The notes beneath the pieces are model-generated. The model had not been told where the DNA came from and made no database searches. It saw only the letters and a program-made list of their open reading frames with translations. From Micromonospora vinacea (GTDB taxonomy: Bacteria; Actinomycetota; Actinomycetes; Mycobacteriales; Micromonosporaceae), in assembly GCF_015751785.1 (NCBI RefSeq), contig NZ_JADOTY010000001.1:6324001-6388000 (forward strand): DNA of 64,000 nt, written 5' to 3'. Below, in pieces: positions 50,076-58,584 of the stretch (the stretch's first letter is position 1; every line of letters begins with the position of its first letter). The position numbers and the translations under genes were made by a program.

Positions 50076-51301
50076 CGTTCTGGCGGTGGTGGGTCGCTGG
50101 CACGACCAGCCAACTCGGCTCGGCGGTCGGCGCGGTGGCGCTCCCGCTGACCGCGCTGACAGTGCTCGACGCGTCGGCCTTCGAGATGGGTCTGATCACG
50201 GCGGCCAGCTACCTGGCGTACCTGCTGATCAGCCTGCCGGCGGGGGTGATCGTGCAGCGGGTGCCGCTGCGCGGCATGCAGGTCGCCCTGGATCTGGTCC
50301 GGGCCCTCGCCATCGCGTCGGTCCCGCTGGCCTGGTGGTTCGACATGCTGACGGTGGCCCAACTGATCGCTGTCGCCCTGGTGGTGAGCTTCGCCAACGT
50401 GCTGTTCGACGTGGCGAACCAGACCTTCCTGCCGGAGATCGTGCCGGCCGCGCAGTTGCAGGCCCGCAACAGCCTCACCTCCGGCACGCATGCCGCCACA
50501 TCGCTGGGCGGACCGTCAGTGGGCGGCCTCGCCGTGCAGGTGCTGGGTGCGGTCCCGACGCTGTTCGTGGACGCCGTCAGCTATCTGCTCTCCGCCGTGC
50601 TGCTGCGCACCCTGCCGGCCCGGCGGGTGCAGCGACCGACCGAGCGGCCACCGATGGTCACGATGATCCGCGAGGGCTGGCACTTCGTGCTCCGACACCC
50701 GATCATCGGGCCGGCCATGTGGGACGCCACCGCGACGAACTTCGTCAACGGCGCCATGCTCGCCCTGTTCCCGTTCTACCTGGTGCGCGAACTGCACGCA
50801 TCGCCATTCATGGTCGGGCTGCTGCTCGCCGCGGACGGCCTCGGCACGCTCATCGGCGCCGCACTGACGACCCGCTTCACCGACCGGTTCGGCACCGCCC
50901 GCGGCCTGATCATCTCGGCCTTCGTCGGCGTGGTCGGCGCGCTCATCATCCCGCTGGGCACCGGCACCGCCGCGTTCCTGGCCTTCGCCGTCGGGAACCT
51001 CATCTTCGCCGGCTCCACTGTGGTGCTCAGCGTGACCACCCGTACCTACCGGATGCTCGCCAGCCCGCCGGAACTGCTGTCCCGGGTGATCGCCACGGTC
51101 AAGTTCGTCTCCTGGGGTGCCATCCCGGTCGGCGGTCTCCTCGCCGGCATCCTGGCCGGGCCACTCGGCGCCCGCACCACCCTGCTGATCTTCGGGGCGC
51201 TCACCGTGCTGTCCCCGATCATCTACCTGTCGACGCCGATCCGTCGGCTGCGTGACCTGCCGCTCGACCCCGCGCCGACACCCAGCGAGGCCCGGGTCTG
51301 A
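50063..51301 (+). CDS. MFS transporter (probable drug exporter)
   Basis: A 412-residue transporter with 12 spans of the MFS_3/enterobactin-exporter-like type. The loop after span 2 carries VQRVPLRGMQVALDLVRA, the half-way loop has RRVQRPTERPPMVTMIREGWHF, and the repeat in the second half is TTRFTDRFGTARGL. The ATG at 50063 has no ribosome binding site but a TATAGT box 10 nt upstream, so the mRNA is probably leaderless. The promoter and first codons form one long palindrome (50049-50075). No dedicated repressor gene is adjacent; an ArsR or similar dimer encoded elsewhere is likely. Confidence 0.88.
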   Translation: MGLTTFWRWWVAGTTSQLGSAVGAVALPLTALTVLDASAFEMGLITAASYLAYLLISLPAGVIVQRVPLRGMQVALDLVRALAIASVPLAWWFDMLTVAQLIAVALVVSFANVLFDVANQTFLPEIVPAAQLQARNSLTSGTHAATSLGGPSVGGLAVQVLGAVPTLFVDAVSYLLSAVLLRTLPARRVQRPTERPPMVTMIREGWHFVLRHPIIGPAMWDATATNFVNGAMLALFPFYLVRELHASPFMVGLLLAADGLGTLIGAALTTRFTDRFGTARGLIISAFVGVVGALIIPLGTGTAAFLAFAVGNLIFAGSTVVLSVTTRTYRMLASPPELLSRVIATVKFVSWGAIPVGGLLAGILAGPLGARTTLLIFGALTVLSPIIYLSTPIRRLRDLPLDPAPTPSEARV

Positions 51302-51502
51302 CCCGGCCGGGTGCGTTCCCGGCCTCTGTCCACATCGCTCGGTCGGGATATCGACGGAAGGTGTAGCCCGCGATCTGCCGGGGCAAGAACCGCGCATGGA
51401 GGGAGCAGCACTGTGCGAGGGGCGACTGCTCGGCCAGCGACACCGGATCGGTGAGCCGGACCGGGCAGGGCTGGCGACCCCGCGGCCGACGGCCTCCGTC
51501 TG

Positions 51503-52276
51503 ATGCGGCTGAGGCACAGCCTCCCCCCGGTGGCGCTCGGCGCAGTGGCGCTCGGCGCGGCTCTGGGTGCCGACCCCGCCCATGCCGACACGCCGTCGCC
51601 GTCGCGTCTGCCACTGATGGAGGTCACCGCCTCGCCGAAGGCCATCACGGGTTCGGTGGCCGACGTGGTCGAGGCGCAGCCGATCGTCCCCCTGCCCCTG
51701 CCGACCGCCGTCGTTCCCCTGCCCCTGCCGCTACCGTCGACGGACCCGCTGCCGCTGCCGTCGGCCGTTCCGCTGCCGACGCCGTCGACCACACCCTCCA
51801 CCGCCCCGCCACGTCGGCCGGCCCGTACGCCATCGTCGTCGCCGCCGGCCACACCGGCACCGTCGGCCTCGGCGTCCCCGGGGGCACGCGTTGCCTCGCG
51901 GCCATCGCCGGCACCGTCGACGCGTGTGCTGGCGACGACGCCCCGGGACACAGGCCACAGCACGTTCGATGGCCTGACGTCGAAGCGGGCGCGGGCGACG
52001 ATGACCAGCGCCACCGGGCAACGGCCCAACCCGCCCGCCCGTCCCGCACCGGGGCCGCCGGCGGTCGTGCTGGCCCTCGCGTCGGCACCGACCGGCGCCG
52101 GCACCGGCGGCGCTGACCCACCCACGTCGACAGCCGACGCTCCGCCGCCCACCTCGCCGCTGCGCCCAGGGCTCACCGTCACCAGCGTCGACAGGCGCGC
52201 TACCAGCCGTCCCGTGGAGCGGGGCCCTCCCCCGCCCCGACAACTCCTGATCACCCACCCACGTCCACGACGTTGA
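51503..52276 (+). CDS. Hypothetical secreted Pro/Ala/Ser/Thr-rich protein
   Basis: A 257-residue low-complexity protein. It has a convincing signal peptide (MRLRHSLPPVALGAVALGAA, cleavage near AHADT), then repeats rich in PLPLP (residues 62-95) and Pro/Ser/Thr/Ala stretches to the end. No folded domain is recognisable. The ATG lacks a good ribosome binding site, and an open frame of similar length lies on the opposite strand, so the coding call is moderate. The next gene starts 13 nt after the stop and has a strong site, which favours an operon in this direction. Confidence 0.5.
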   Translation: MRLRHSLPPVALGAVALGAALGADPAHADTPSPSRLPLMEVTASPKAITGSVADVVEAQPIVPLPLPTAVVPLPLPLPSTDPLPLPSAVPLPTPSTTPSTAPPRRPARTPSSSPPATPAPSASASPGARVASRPSPAPSTRVLATTPRDTGHSTFDGLTSKRARATMTSATGQRPNPPARPAPGPPAVVLALASAPTGAGTGGADPPTSTADAPPPTSPLRPGLTVTSVDRRATSRPVERGPPPPRQLLITHPRPRR

Positions 52277-52289
52277 TCAGGAGAGGTTC

Positions 52290-52574
52290 ATGGAAATCGC
52301 CGTTATCTGGATTCCCGCCCACATCGAGCCGTCGGAGCCCGCCGTCGCGAGGTGTCTCAGCCACCTTCGCCGACACTCCTACCGATTCGCAGGAATCATG
52401 CGGGCCCCGTGGGAGACCGTCGAGCAGACGATGATCGACGGGGAGGTGGATGTCGTCGTCATCGCCGACGTCGCCCACCTCCCGCCGGATCGGTCCCCCC
52501 GGATCGAGCTGGCCGGCTCCCCCGGCATCGACGCGGACGGGGACCGAACGGTTCCGGACACACAGTTCGGCTGA
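52290..52574 (+). CDS. Small hypothetical protein
   Basis: A 94-residue protein preceded by AGGAGAGG. It has a strand-helix pattern: EIAVIWIPAHIEPSEPAVARC, then YRFAGIMRAPWETVEQTMIDG, then VDVVVIADVAHLPPDR. This resembles the start of the resolvase catalytic fold, in which a Rossmann-like strand (VVVIADVAHL) follows a helix, but the catalytic Ser and Arg residues are absent. I infer no function. A perfect long hairpin follows immediately. Confidence 0.65.
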   Translation: MEIAVIWIPAHIEPSEPAVARCLSHLRRHSYRFAGIMRAPWETVEQTMIDGEVDVVVIADVAHLPPDRSPRIELAGSPGIDADGDRTVPDTQFG

Positions 52575-52578
52575 CACC

Positions 52579-52615
52579 ACGAAGCGCCCCGTCCGCTATG
52601 GACGGGGCGCTTCGT
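52579..52615. terminator. Bidirectional terminator hairpin
   Basis: A perfect 16-bp stem (inner arm GAAGCGCCCCGTCC at 52581-52594) and a 5-nt loop lie between convergent hypothetical genes. Confidence 0.85.
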
Positions 52616-52677
52616 CGATCTGGCTTCTCGACCCAGACCAGTGCTGATCAACGCGACGCCGTGGACGACGGCAGAAG

Positions 52678-53688
52678 CTACTTCGACGTGACGCCGTCGT
52701 ACGGGTCCCAGTGCGCCGCGTAGCGCAGCAGCGAGCGGGCCAGGTCCGGGTTTGCCGCCGCCCATCTGGTGTCGAAGAGAAACCACTGGTCGAACCCGAA
52801 GAAGTCGTCGATGTATCGAGCGACCTGCACGATGTGCGCATCCAACCGGATCAACGACCCGACGGACGGCTCCGGGGTCATCATCTCCAGCGTCTCCCGG
52901 TGGATCTCGTGGTGTGCGGACACGAGGTCGAGATTGGCGGGCGACGGGTCGTATCCGGGCAGCCGGGCGTAGCGCGCCAGCGCCACGCCAGCGTCCTCCT
53001 CGTCCGGCGCGATCAGGGCCCGCAGCAACCGGGCGTCGTGCGGCCAGAGCCGGGTGTCGGGCGCGTCGGCGGCCCGAAGACGGGCGGCGAAGCCCGGCAG
53101 AGTGAGGCCGGGGAAGACGAGGGCGCCAGCCAGATCCAGGTTCGTCTCGATACCAGGCGGATCCCAGCACAGACGGACCGAGAAGACGGCCTCCGGCCCG
53201 GACGGAGCGATGCGGACGGTACGGACCGGCACGCCATGCTCGAAGACCGCACCGGGCGCGGCGGCGTCGGGGGGCAGCGGCCAGGTGTCGTGGAGCAGGT
53301 ACGCGAGCCGGTCAGGCGACGCGGCGGCGGCGTCGTCGTCGATGAAGTAGTAGGCCAGATCCACCTCGTCGTCGTCGGTCCGCACACGCAGGGCGTGCTC
53401 ACCGAGCCGGATGAACGTGCCGTCGTCGTCGCCCTCCACCCAGAGGTGCTCGTTCAGCAGGTCGCGCAGTTCGTCAACCGTCTCCGGCCGCGGCAGGTGC
53501 CGCTCCTGGGCCTCGTCGAAGATCGAGTCCAGACCGTAGACGATCTCGCCCAGCTCGCTCTCGATCCAGCCTCGCGGGTCGTCGCAGCTCCAGCCCCGAC
53601 GGAACCAGTCGAGCACTGTCGTGTCGGACACGGTGACCACCCGCTTGCTGAACGGCGATTCCTCGCGCCAGCGACAGACGAAGTACAT
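52678..53688 (-). CDS. Hypothetical acidic protein
   Basis: A 336-residue acidic protein that I do not recognise. It has no signal peptide or membrane span. Features seen are an N-terminal RWREESPFSKRVV, a very acidic middle (EGDDDGTFIRLGEH; RTDDDEVDLAYYFIDDDAAAA), and a C-terminal part with DAHIVQVARYIDDFFGFDQW and YAAHWDPYDGV. The acidic alpha/beta character and the SUKH-like neighbour suggest an immunity-type or polymorphic toxin-associated protein, but this is inference. It is divergent from the fusion gene at 53848. The start ATG at 53688 has only a weak GAG. Confidence 0.65.
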   Translation of the reverse strand: MYFVCRWREESPFSKRVVTVSDTTVLDWFRRGWSCDDPRGWIESELGEIVYGLDSIFDEAQERHLPRPETVDELRDLLNEHLWVEGDDDGTFIRLGEHALRVRTDDDEVDLAYYFIDDDAAAASPDRLAYLLHDTWPLPPDAAAPGAVFEHGVPVRTVRIAPSGPEAVFSVRLCWDPPGIETNLDLAGALVFPGLTLPGFAARLRAADAPDTRLWPHDARLLRALIAPDEEDAGVALARYARLPGYDPSPANLDLVSAHHEIHRETLEMMTPEPSVGSLIRLDAHIVQVARYIDDFFGFDQWFLFDTRWAAANPDLARSLLRYAAHWDPYDGVTSK

Positions 53689-53847
53689 GCGGCGCACTCT
53701 AGGCGGGCTGACCGACAGCGAATCCGTGCCGACTGCACGGCGATCGTCGCCGGCACGAGCCGCGGCGTCCACCCGGGAAACTCGTACCACCAGAATGTCG
53801 GGCGGTGGCATCATGCCGCCATCACCGGGACTGACAGGGAGCAGACC

Positions 53848-54588
53848 ATCGGCACCTCCGACACGATCACGCTGTGGCGGCCCACCGGACAGGCCGAACT
53901 CGACCTCGTGGCGGCGGCCGGCTGGCGGGCCTGGCCACCACGCCTGCCCGACCAGCCGATCTTCTACCCCGTGCTCAACCGCTGGTACGCCACGAAGATC
54001 GCCCGCGAGTGGAACGTCCCCGCCGAAGGCGTCGGCTACGTGACCCGGTTCGACGTGCGGCGTTCCTACCTGGACCGCTACCAGGTTCAGCAGGCCGGTG
54101 GTCGCGATGTGCTGGAGTACTGGATCCCGGCCGAGGAGCTTGACGATTTCAACGCCCACCTCGTCGGCGCGATCATTGCGGAGGCCGAGTACCGGGGCCC
54201 CGTCGACGACGAGGAGTTCACCGACGCGGAGGAGGCCCTGGGTCGGGCGCTGCCCGAGGCGTGGCGCACCTACCTCCAGGGCGAGTCGTGGTTCCGGCGA
54301 GGTTGGATGACCACCGAGGCCTACGTGTGGCTCAATTCGCCACGCGAGACGCTCGAGGTGCACGAGGCGTGGGACCAGGCCACCGTCACGCACCCCGGTA
54401 TCGCGATCATCGGCGGTGACGGTTCCAGGGAACAGCTCGTCCTCGATCTGCGCAGTGACCCCGCCCCGGTGCTGCTTGTCGACATCGCCAGCGACGGGTG
54501 GGACACCGCCATCCGGCAGGCCGACGATGTCAGTCAGCTCATCGACCGCATCGAGGCGGGCACCTTCGCGTTCGACCTGAAGGACTGA
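53848..54588 (+). CDS. ADP-ribosylation/crystallin J1-like domain fused to SUKH-like domain
   Basis: A 246-residue two-part protein. Residues 1-115 match the family annotated ADP-ribosylation/crystallin J1 (ITLWRPTGQAELDLV; PRLPDQPIFYPVLN; GVGYVTRFDVRRSYL; EYWIPAEELDDFNAHLVG). Residues 120-246 look like a SMI1/KNR4 (SUKH) domain: DAEEALGRALPEAWRTYLQ, GIAIIGGDGSREQLVLDLR, VLLVDIAS. No ATG, GTG or TTG occurs in frame near the beginning. The best site is AGGGAG (53836-53841) 6 nt before ATC at 53848, so an ATC start is suggested. SUKH domains neutralise contact-dependent toxins, so an immunity role is plausible. It ends facing murQ. Confidence 0.75.
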   Translation: MGTSDTITLWRPTGQAELDLVAAAGWRAWPPRLPDQPIFYPVLNRWYATKIAREWNVPAEGVGYVTRFDVRRSYLDRYQVQQAGGRDVLEYWIPAEELDDFNAHLVGAIIAEAEYRGPVDDEEFTDAEEALGRALPEAWRTYLQGESWFRRGWMTTEAYVWLNSPRETLEVHEAWDQATVTHPGIAIIGGDGSREQLVLDLRSDPAPVLLVDIASDGWDTAIRQADDVSQLIDRIEAGTFAFDLKD

Positions 54589-54595
54589 CCCGAAC

Positions 54596-54628
54596 CCGGG
54601 CAACGAGCTACCGCTCACCCTTGCCCGG
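54596..54628. terminator. Hairpin between convergent genes
   Basis: An 8-bp stem CCGGGCAA with TTGCCCGG (17-nt loop) lies just after the SUKH-fusion stop and 28 nt short of the murQ stop. CCTGACCC and GGGTCAGG flank it as a wider pair. Confidence 0.5.
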
Positions 54629-54655
54629 TCACGACCCCACCGCGAACCCCCTGGG

Positions 54656-55549
54656 TCAGGCCGCGACGGCCGCCCGGACGTCGTCGTCGGCGGCGCGCAG
54701 CCGGGCTGAGGCCTCCTCGGCGGTGCAGTTCGCCAGCAGCAGCACGATCGCCGTCTTGGCGTGCCCGTGCGCCGCCGCGAGCGCCCGCGCCGCCGTGTCG
54801 AGGTCGGTGTCGGCGGCCTCGGCGACGATCCGCCGCGCCCGGTCGACGAGCTTCTCGTTGGTGGCGTTCATGTCCACCATCAAATTTCCGTAGACCTTGC
54901 CGAGCCGGGCCATCGTGGCGGTCGAGAGCATGTTGCAGACCAGCTTCTCGGCGGTGCCGGCCTTGAGCCGGGTGGAGCCGGTGAGCACCTCGGGACCGGT
55001 GGGCACCTCGATGGCGACGTCGGCGTGCCGGCTGGTCACCGCCTCGGTGTTGCAGGCCACGGAGACGGTCGCCGCGCCAATCGCACGGGCATGGTCCAAC
55101 CCACCGACCACGTACGGGGTACGGCCGCTGGCGGCGAGCCCGACCACCGTGTCGCGGGCGGTCAGGCCGACCGCGTCGAGGTCGGCGACGGCGCGGGTCG
55201 GGTCGTCCTCCGCACCCTCGACGGCGACGCCGAAGGCTCGTGCCCCGCCGGCGAGCAGACCGACGACCCGCTCGGGCGTCGTACCGAAGGTGGGTGGGAT
55301 CTCGGCGGCGTCGAGCATGCCGATCCGGCCGCTGGTGCCGGCGCCGAGGTAGATCAGCCGTCCGCCCTGACGGAGCGACGCCACGATGACGTCGACGGCG
55401 GCGGCGATGTCCGGCACGGCCCGGCGGACGGCGTCGGCGACGGTCCGGTCCTCGTCGTTCATCGCGAGAAGCAACTCGGTGGGAGACATCCGGTCGAGGT
55501 CGCTGGTCTTGTCGTTGCGGGTCTCGGTGCCGAGGGTGCTGAGGTCCAC
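54656..55549 (-). CDS. murQ: N-acetylmuramic acid 6-phosphate etherase
   Basis: A 297-residue SIS-domain etherase that splits MurNAc-6-phosphate into GlcNAc-6-phosphate and D-lactate. Diagnostic segments are LIYLGAGTSGRIGMLDAAEIPPTFG (the first catalytic Glu), VEGAEDD (the second Glu), GLAASGRTPYVVGGL and STRLKAGTAEKLVCNMLSTATMARLGK. Length equals that of the family. It starts at GTG (55549). It is divergent from a sodium symporter gene that forms a unit with anmK and a D-lactate dehydrogenase gene, and completes the set for anhydro-MurNAc salvage. Confidence 0.96.
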   Translation of the reverse strand: MDLSTLGTETRNDKTSDLDRMSPTELLLAMNDEDRTVADAVRRAVPDIAAAVDVIVASLRQGGRLIYLGAGTSGRIGMLDAAEIPPTFGTTPERVVGLLAGGARAFGVAVEGAEDDPTRAVADLDAVGLTARDTVVGLAASGRTPYVVGGLDHARAIGAATVSVACNTEAVTSRHADVAIEVPTGPEVLTGSTRLKAGTAEKLVCNMLSTATMARLGKVYGNLMVDMNATNEKLVDRARRIVAEAADTDLDTAARALAAAHGHAKTAIVLLLANCTAEEASARLRAADDDVRAAVAA

Positions 55550-55809
55550 GGGGTGCTCGTTCCTCTCGCTGGTGTGCAGTCGCCAGCCGGCGGGGAGAGG
55601 TTTCCGGTCGCCCGGCGGCGGCGACGGCTCGCCGTCGAGCGCGTCTTCGCGACCTGCCGCCGCGGCCAGGCTGAGGGCGCAGCCGCGAACAGTCCCCGTA
55701 TCAGCAGGCTGAAACCACAGCGTAACCAGCCCGGACGGGCGGTGGCAAAAAGTTTCGCGTTAGGGTGGGTCAGCGTCACTTATTGACAACCGCTGGTTGG
55801 GAGCGAGCC

Positions 55810-57375
55810 GTGCGTCAACTCGACCTCGTCGTGATCGTGCTGTACCTCGTGGTGATCGCCTTCGTCGGACTTCGCCTGTCCGGTAAACAGAAGTCCGCCA
55901 AGGACTACTTCGTGGGCGAGGGTCGACTGCCCTGGTGGACCGTCTCGTTCTCCGTGGTCGCCACCGAGACCAGCGTCCTGACCGTGATCAGTGTTCCCGG
56001 CGGCGCCTACAGCGGTCAGGGCTTCGGCAACGTCGAGCTGGCCCTGGGCTACGTCATCGGTCGGGTCGTCGTGGCAGCGGTGCTCATCCCGCTCTACAAG
56101 CGGGGTGGGTTCGTCAGCGCCTACCAGTACCTCGGTGAGCGGTTCGGCCTGAAGCTCCAGGGCCTGGCCTCCGTGACGTTCGTCTTCACCCGGCTCCTCG
56201 CCGAGGGCGTACGGCTGTTCGCCTCGGCCATCCCCATCAAGCTCCTTCTCGACGAGTTCGGGCTCAATGTCGGTTATCAGGCCATCATCATCGTTCTCAC
56301 GCTCATCACGGTGATCTACACCTACCTCGGTGGCATCAAGGCGGTCATCTGGACCGACGCCATCCAGATGGGTCTGTACCTGGGCGGGGCGATCCTGGCC
56401 ATCGCGGTGCTCAGCCACGCCGTCGGCTTCGACGGCTACTCACAGGCGCTGGACGCCGGCAAGTTCCAGCTCTTCGACACCAACTTCACCCTCGCGCACG
56501 TGCTCACCAGCCCGTTCGCCCTGCCGACCGCGATCATCGGTGGCGCGATCTTCGCGATGGCCAGCCACGGGTCGGACCAGCTGATCGTCCAGCGCATCCT
56601 GTCCACCCGCACACTGCGGGAGGGGCAGAAGGCGATGATCTCCTCGGGCATCTTCGTGGTGATCCAGTTCGCCGCGTTCTCCCTGGTGGGGGCGCTGCTG
56701 TGGTCGTACAACAAGGGTCAGACCTTCAAGGAACTCGGCCTGGCGAGCAGCGACAACCTGTACCCGAGCTTCATCCTGCACGCCCTGCCGGTGGGCATCT
56801 CGGGTCTGCTGGTGGCCGGCATCCTCGGCGCCGCGATGGGTTCGCTGTCCTCGGCGTTGAACTCGATGTCGAACTCCACCGTCGCCGACTTCATCCACAG
56901 CTTCTTCCGCAAGGTCCCCTCCGACGACGCGATGCTCCGACTCGCCCGGGTGATGACCCTGGTCTGGGCGGTGCTGATGGCGGTCTTCGCCTGTGCGTTC
57001 AGCTCCAGCACCGGAAACGTCTACCTGACCGGTTTGACCATCGCCGGCTACACCTACGGGGCGCTGCTCGGGGCCTTCCTGCTCGGCCGCCTCGTCAAGC
57101 GGGCCAACCAGGTCGACGCGGTGATCGCCTTCCTCGTCACAGTGGCGGTGATGACCTACATCGTCCGCTATGTCAAGATCGATGTGACGACGGCGGGTAC
57201 CACCACGGCCACCGCCATCGCCGCCCAGTGGCTGGTCCCGATCGGCGTCCTGATCACCCTGGTCGTCGGCGCGGTGTCCAGCTGGTTCCACAGGGCCCCG
57301 GAGACGCCGTACGACCATGGGCGTAAGGACGAGGTCGACGACGACGCGGCGGCGACGCCCGTCGGCCGGGCGTGA
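55810..57375 (+). CDS. Sodium:solute symporter (SSS family), probable amino-sugar importer
   Basis: A 521-residue symporter with about 13 spans and the SSS hallmarks: KDYFVGEGRLPWWTVSFSVVATETS near the start, YTYLGGIKAVIWTDAIQ, and the sodium-site region GILGAAMGSLSSALNSMSN. The C-terminus is acidic (DEVDDDAAATP). GTG at 55810 follows GGGAG. It lies 12 nt before anmK and shares a promoter region with murQ, so anhydro-MurNAc or a related amino sugar is the likely substrate, although the family also carries sialic acid and sugars. The spacer has CAACC-GCT-GGTTG (55787-55799), a possible operator. Confidence 0.9.
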   Translation: MRQLDLVVIVLYLVVIAFVGLRLSGKQKSAKDYFVGEGRLPWWTVSFSVVATETSVLTVISVPGGAYSGQGFGNVELALGYVIGRVVVAAVLIPLYKRGGFVSAYQYLGERFGLKLQGLASVTFVFTRLLAEGVRLFASAIPIKLLLDEFGLNVGYQAIIIVLTLITVIYTYLGGIKAVIWTDAIQMGLYLGGAILAIAVLSHAVGFDGYSQALDAGKFQLFDTNFTLAHVLTSPFALPTAIIGGAIFAMASHGSDQLIVQRILSTRTLREGQKAMISSGIFVVIQFAAFSLVGALLWSYNKGQTFKELGLASSDNLYPSFILHALPVGISGLLVAGILGAAMGSLSSALNSMSNSTVADFIHSFFRKVPSDDAMLRLARVMTLVWAVLMAVFACAFSSSTGNVYLTGLTIAGYTYGALLGAFLLGRLVKRANQVDAVIAFLVTVAVMTYIVRYVKIDVTTAGTTTATAIAAQWLVPIGVLITLVVGAVSSWFHRAPETPYDHGRKDEVDDDAAATPVGRA

Positions 57376-57386
57376 AGGAGGACGTG

Positions 57387-58559
57387 ATGCGCGTGATCGG
57401 CCTGATGTCCGGAACGTCCTACGACGGAATCGAAGCCGCCGCGGCCGAGTTCGAGCTGAGCGGGGACACCCTGCGGATGCGACCACTCGGCCGGCTCAGC
57501 CACCCGTACTCCGACGAGTTGCGCACGCAGATCGCCGCGGCCCTGCCGCCCGCGGCGACCACCACCGAGGCGATCTGCGTGCTGGACACCGGCATCGGCC
57601 AGGCTTTCGCCGAGGCCGGCGTGCGGGCCCTCGCCCACCTGTGCGACGGCACTGCCGACCTGGTCGTCTCGCACGGGCAGACCATGCACCACTGGGTCGA
57701 GGGCGGCACGGTTCGGGGCACTCTCCAGCTGGGCCAGCCGGCCTGGATCGCGGAGGCCACCGGTCTTCCGGTCGTGGCCGACCTGCGCAGCCGCGACGTG
57801 GCCGCCGGCGGACAGGGCGCTCCCCTGGTCGCCCTCTTCGACGCACTGCTGCTGGGTGGCCTGCCCGGCGTCCCGGCCGCGCTGAACCTGGGCGGCATCG
57901 CCAACATCACCGTCGTCGCGCCGGACGCGGACCCGCTCGCCTTCGACACCGGGCCGGCGAACGCGCTCCTCGACGCCGCCGCCCGCCACTTCAGCGGGGG
58001 CACCGAGGAGTACGACCGGGACGGGCGCGGGGCCGCTGCCGGGCAGGTGAACCCGGACCTGCTGCGCCGGCTGCTCGACGAGCCGTACTACCGGCTGTCC
58101 AGCCCGAAGAGCACCGGGAAGGAGCTGTTCCACAGGCCCTACCTGCTCGCCGCCCTCGCCGACGCGCCCACGCCGGACCCGCAGGACGTGTTGGCCACGC
58201 TCACCCGGCTGACGGCGGTCACGGTGGCCGACGCCTGCCGCGACCACGGCGTCACCCGGCTCGTCGTCTCCGGCGGCGGCGCACACAATCCGACGCTGAT
58301 GCGCATGATCGCCGACGAGCTGCCCGGCGTCGAGCTGTCCTCCAGTGACGACCTGGGCATCGCGTCGGACGCCAAGGAGGCGCTGGCCTTCGCGCTGCTG
58401 GGCTACCTGACCGTGCACGGGCTGCCGGGCACACTGCCGTCGGGCACCGGCGCGCGGCACGCCTCCGTGCTCGGCAGCATCACCCCCGGCCGGCAGCCGC
58501 TGCGGCTGCCGGCCCCGGTCGGAACCGCTCCCGACCGGTTGCTGATCGTCGCCGACTGA
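57387..58559 (+). CDS. anmK: Anhydro-N-acetylmuramic acid kinase
   Basis: A 390-residue sugar kinase of the ASKHA fold that opens the 1,6-anhydro ring while phosphorylating, giving MurNAc-6-phosphate for MurQ. It has the family start VIGLMSGTSYDGIEAA, the catalytic Asp in VVADLRSRDVAAGGQGAPL, ALNLGGIANIT, AFDTGPANALLDA and VSGGGAHNPTLM. ATG at 57387 follows GGAGG; the upstream GTG at 57372 lacks it. It lies between the symporter gene and the D-lactate dehydrogenase gene. Confidence 0.96.
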   Translation: MRVIGLMSGTSYDGIEAAAAEFELSGDTLRMRPLGRLSHPYSDELRTQIAAALPPAATTTEAICVLDTGIGQAFAEAGVRALAHLCDGTADLVVSHGQTMHHWVEGGTVRGTLQLGQPAWIAEATGLPVVADLRSRDVAAGGQGAPLVALFDALLLGGLPGVPAALNLGGIANITVVAPDADPLAFDTGPANALLDAAARHFSGGTEEYDRDGRGAAAGQVNPDLLRRLLDEPYYRLSSPKSTGKELFHRPYLLAALADAPTPDPQDVLATLTRLTAVTVADACRDHGVTRLVVSGGGAHNPTLMRMIADELPGVELSSSDDLGIASDAKEALAFALLGYLTVHGLPGTLPSGTGARHASVLGSITPGRQPLRLPAPVGTAPDRLLIVAD

Positions 58560-58584
58560 CCGTCCCTTCCAGGGAGGATCGCCC

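Noticed and set aside
51660..51800. Short C/G-rich direct repeats resembling a repeat array
   Set aside because: They are codon-level repeats encoding PLPLP, irregular in length, with no spacers; not a CRISPR array.
51223..52254. Open frame of 343 codons opposite the Pro-rich protein
   Set aside because: It has no signal peptide, domain or ribosome binding site and reads into the MFS gene; the plus-strand frame has a real signal peptide.
55750..55765. RpiR/MurR-type operator near murQ
   Set aside because: GCAAAAAGTTTCGC only loosely resembles such sites and no RpiR gene is present.
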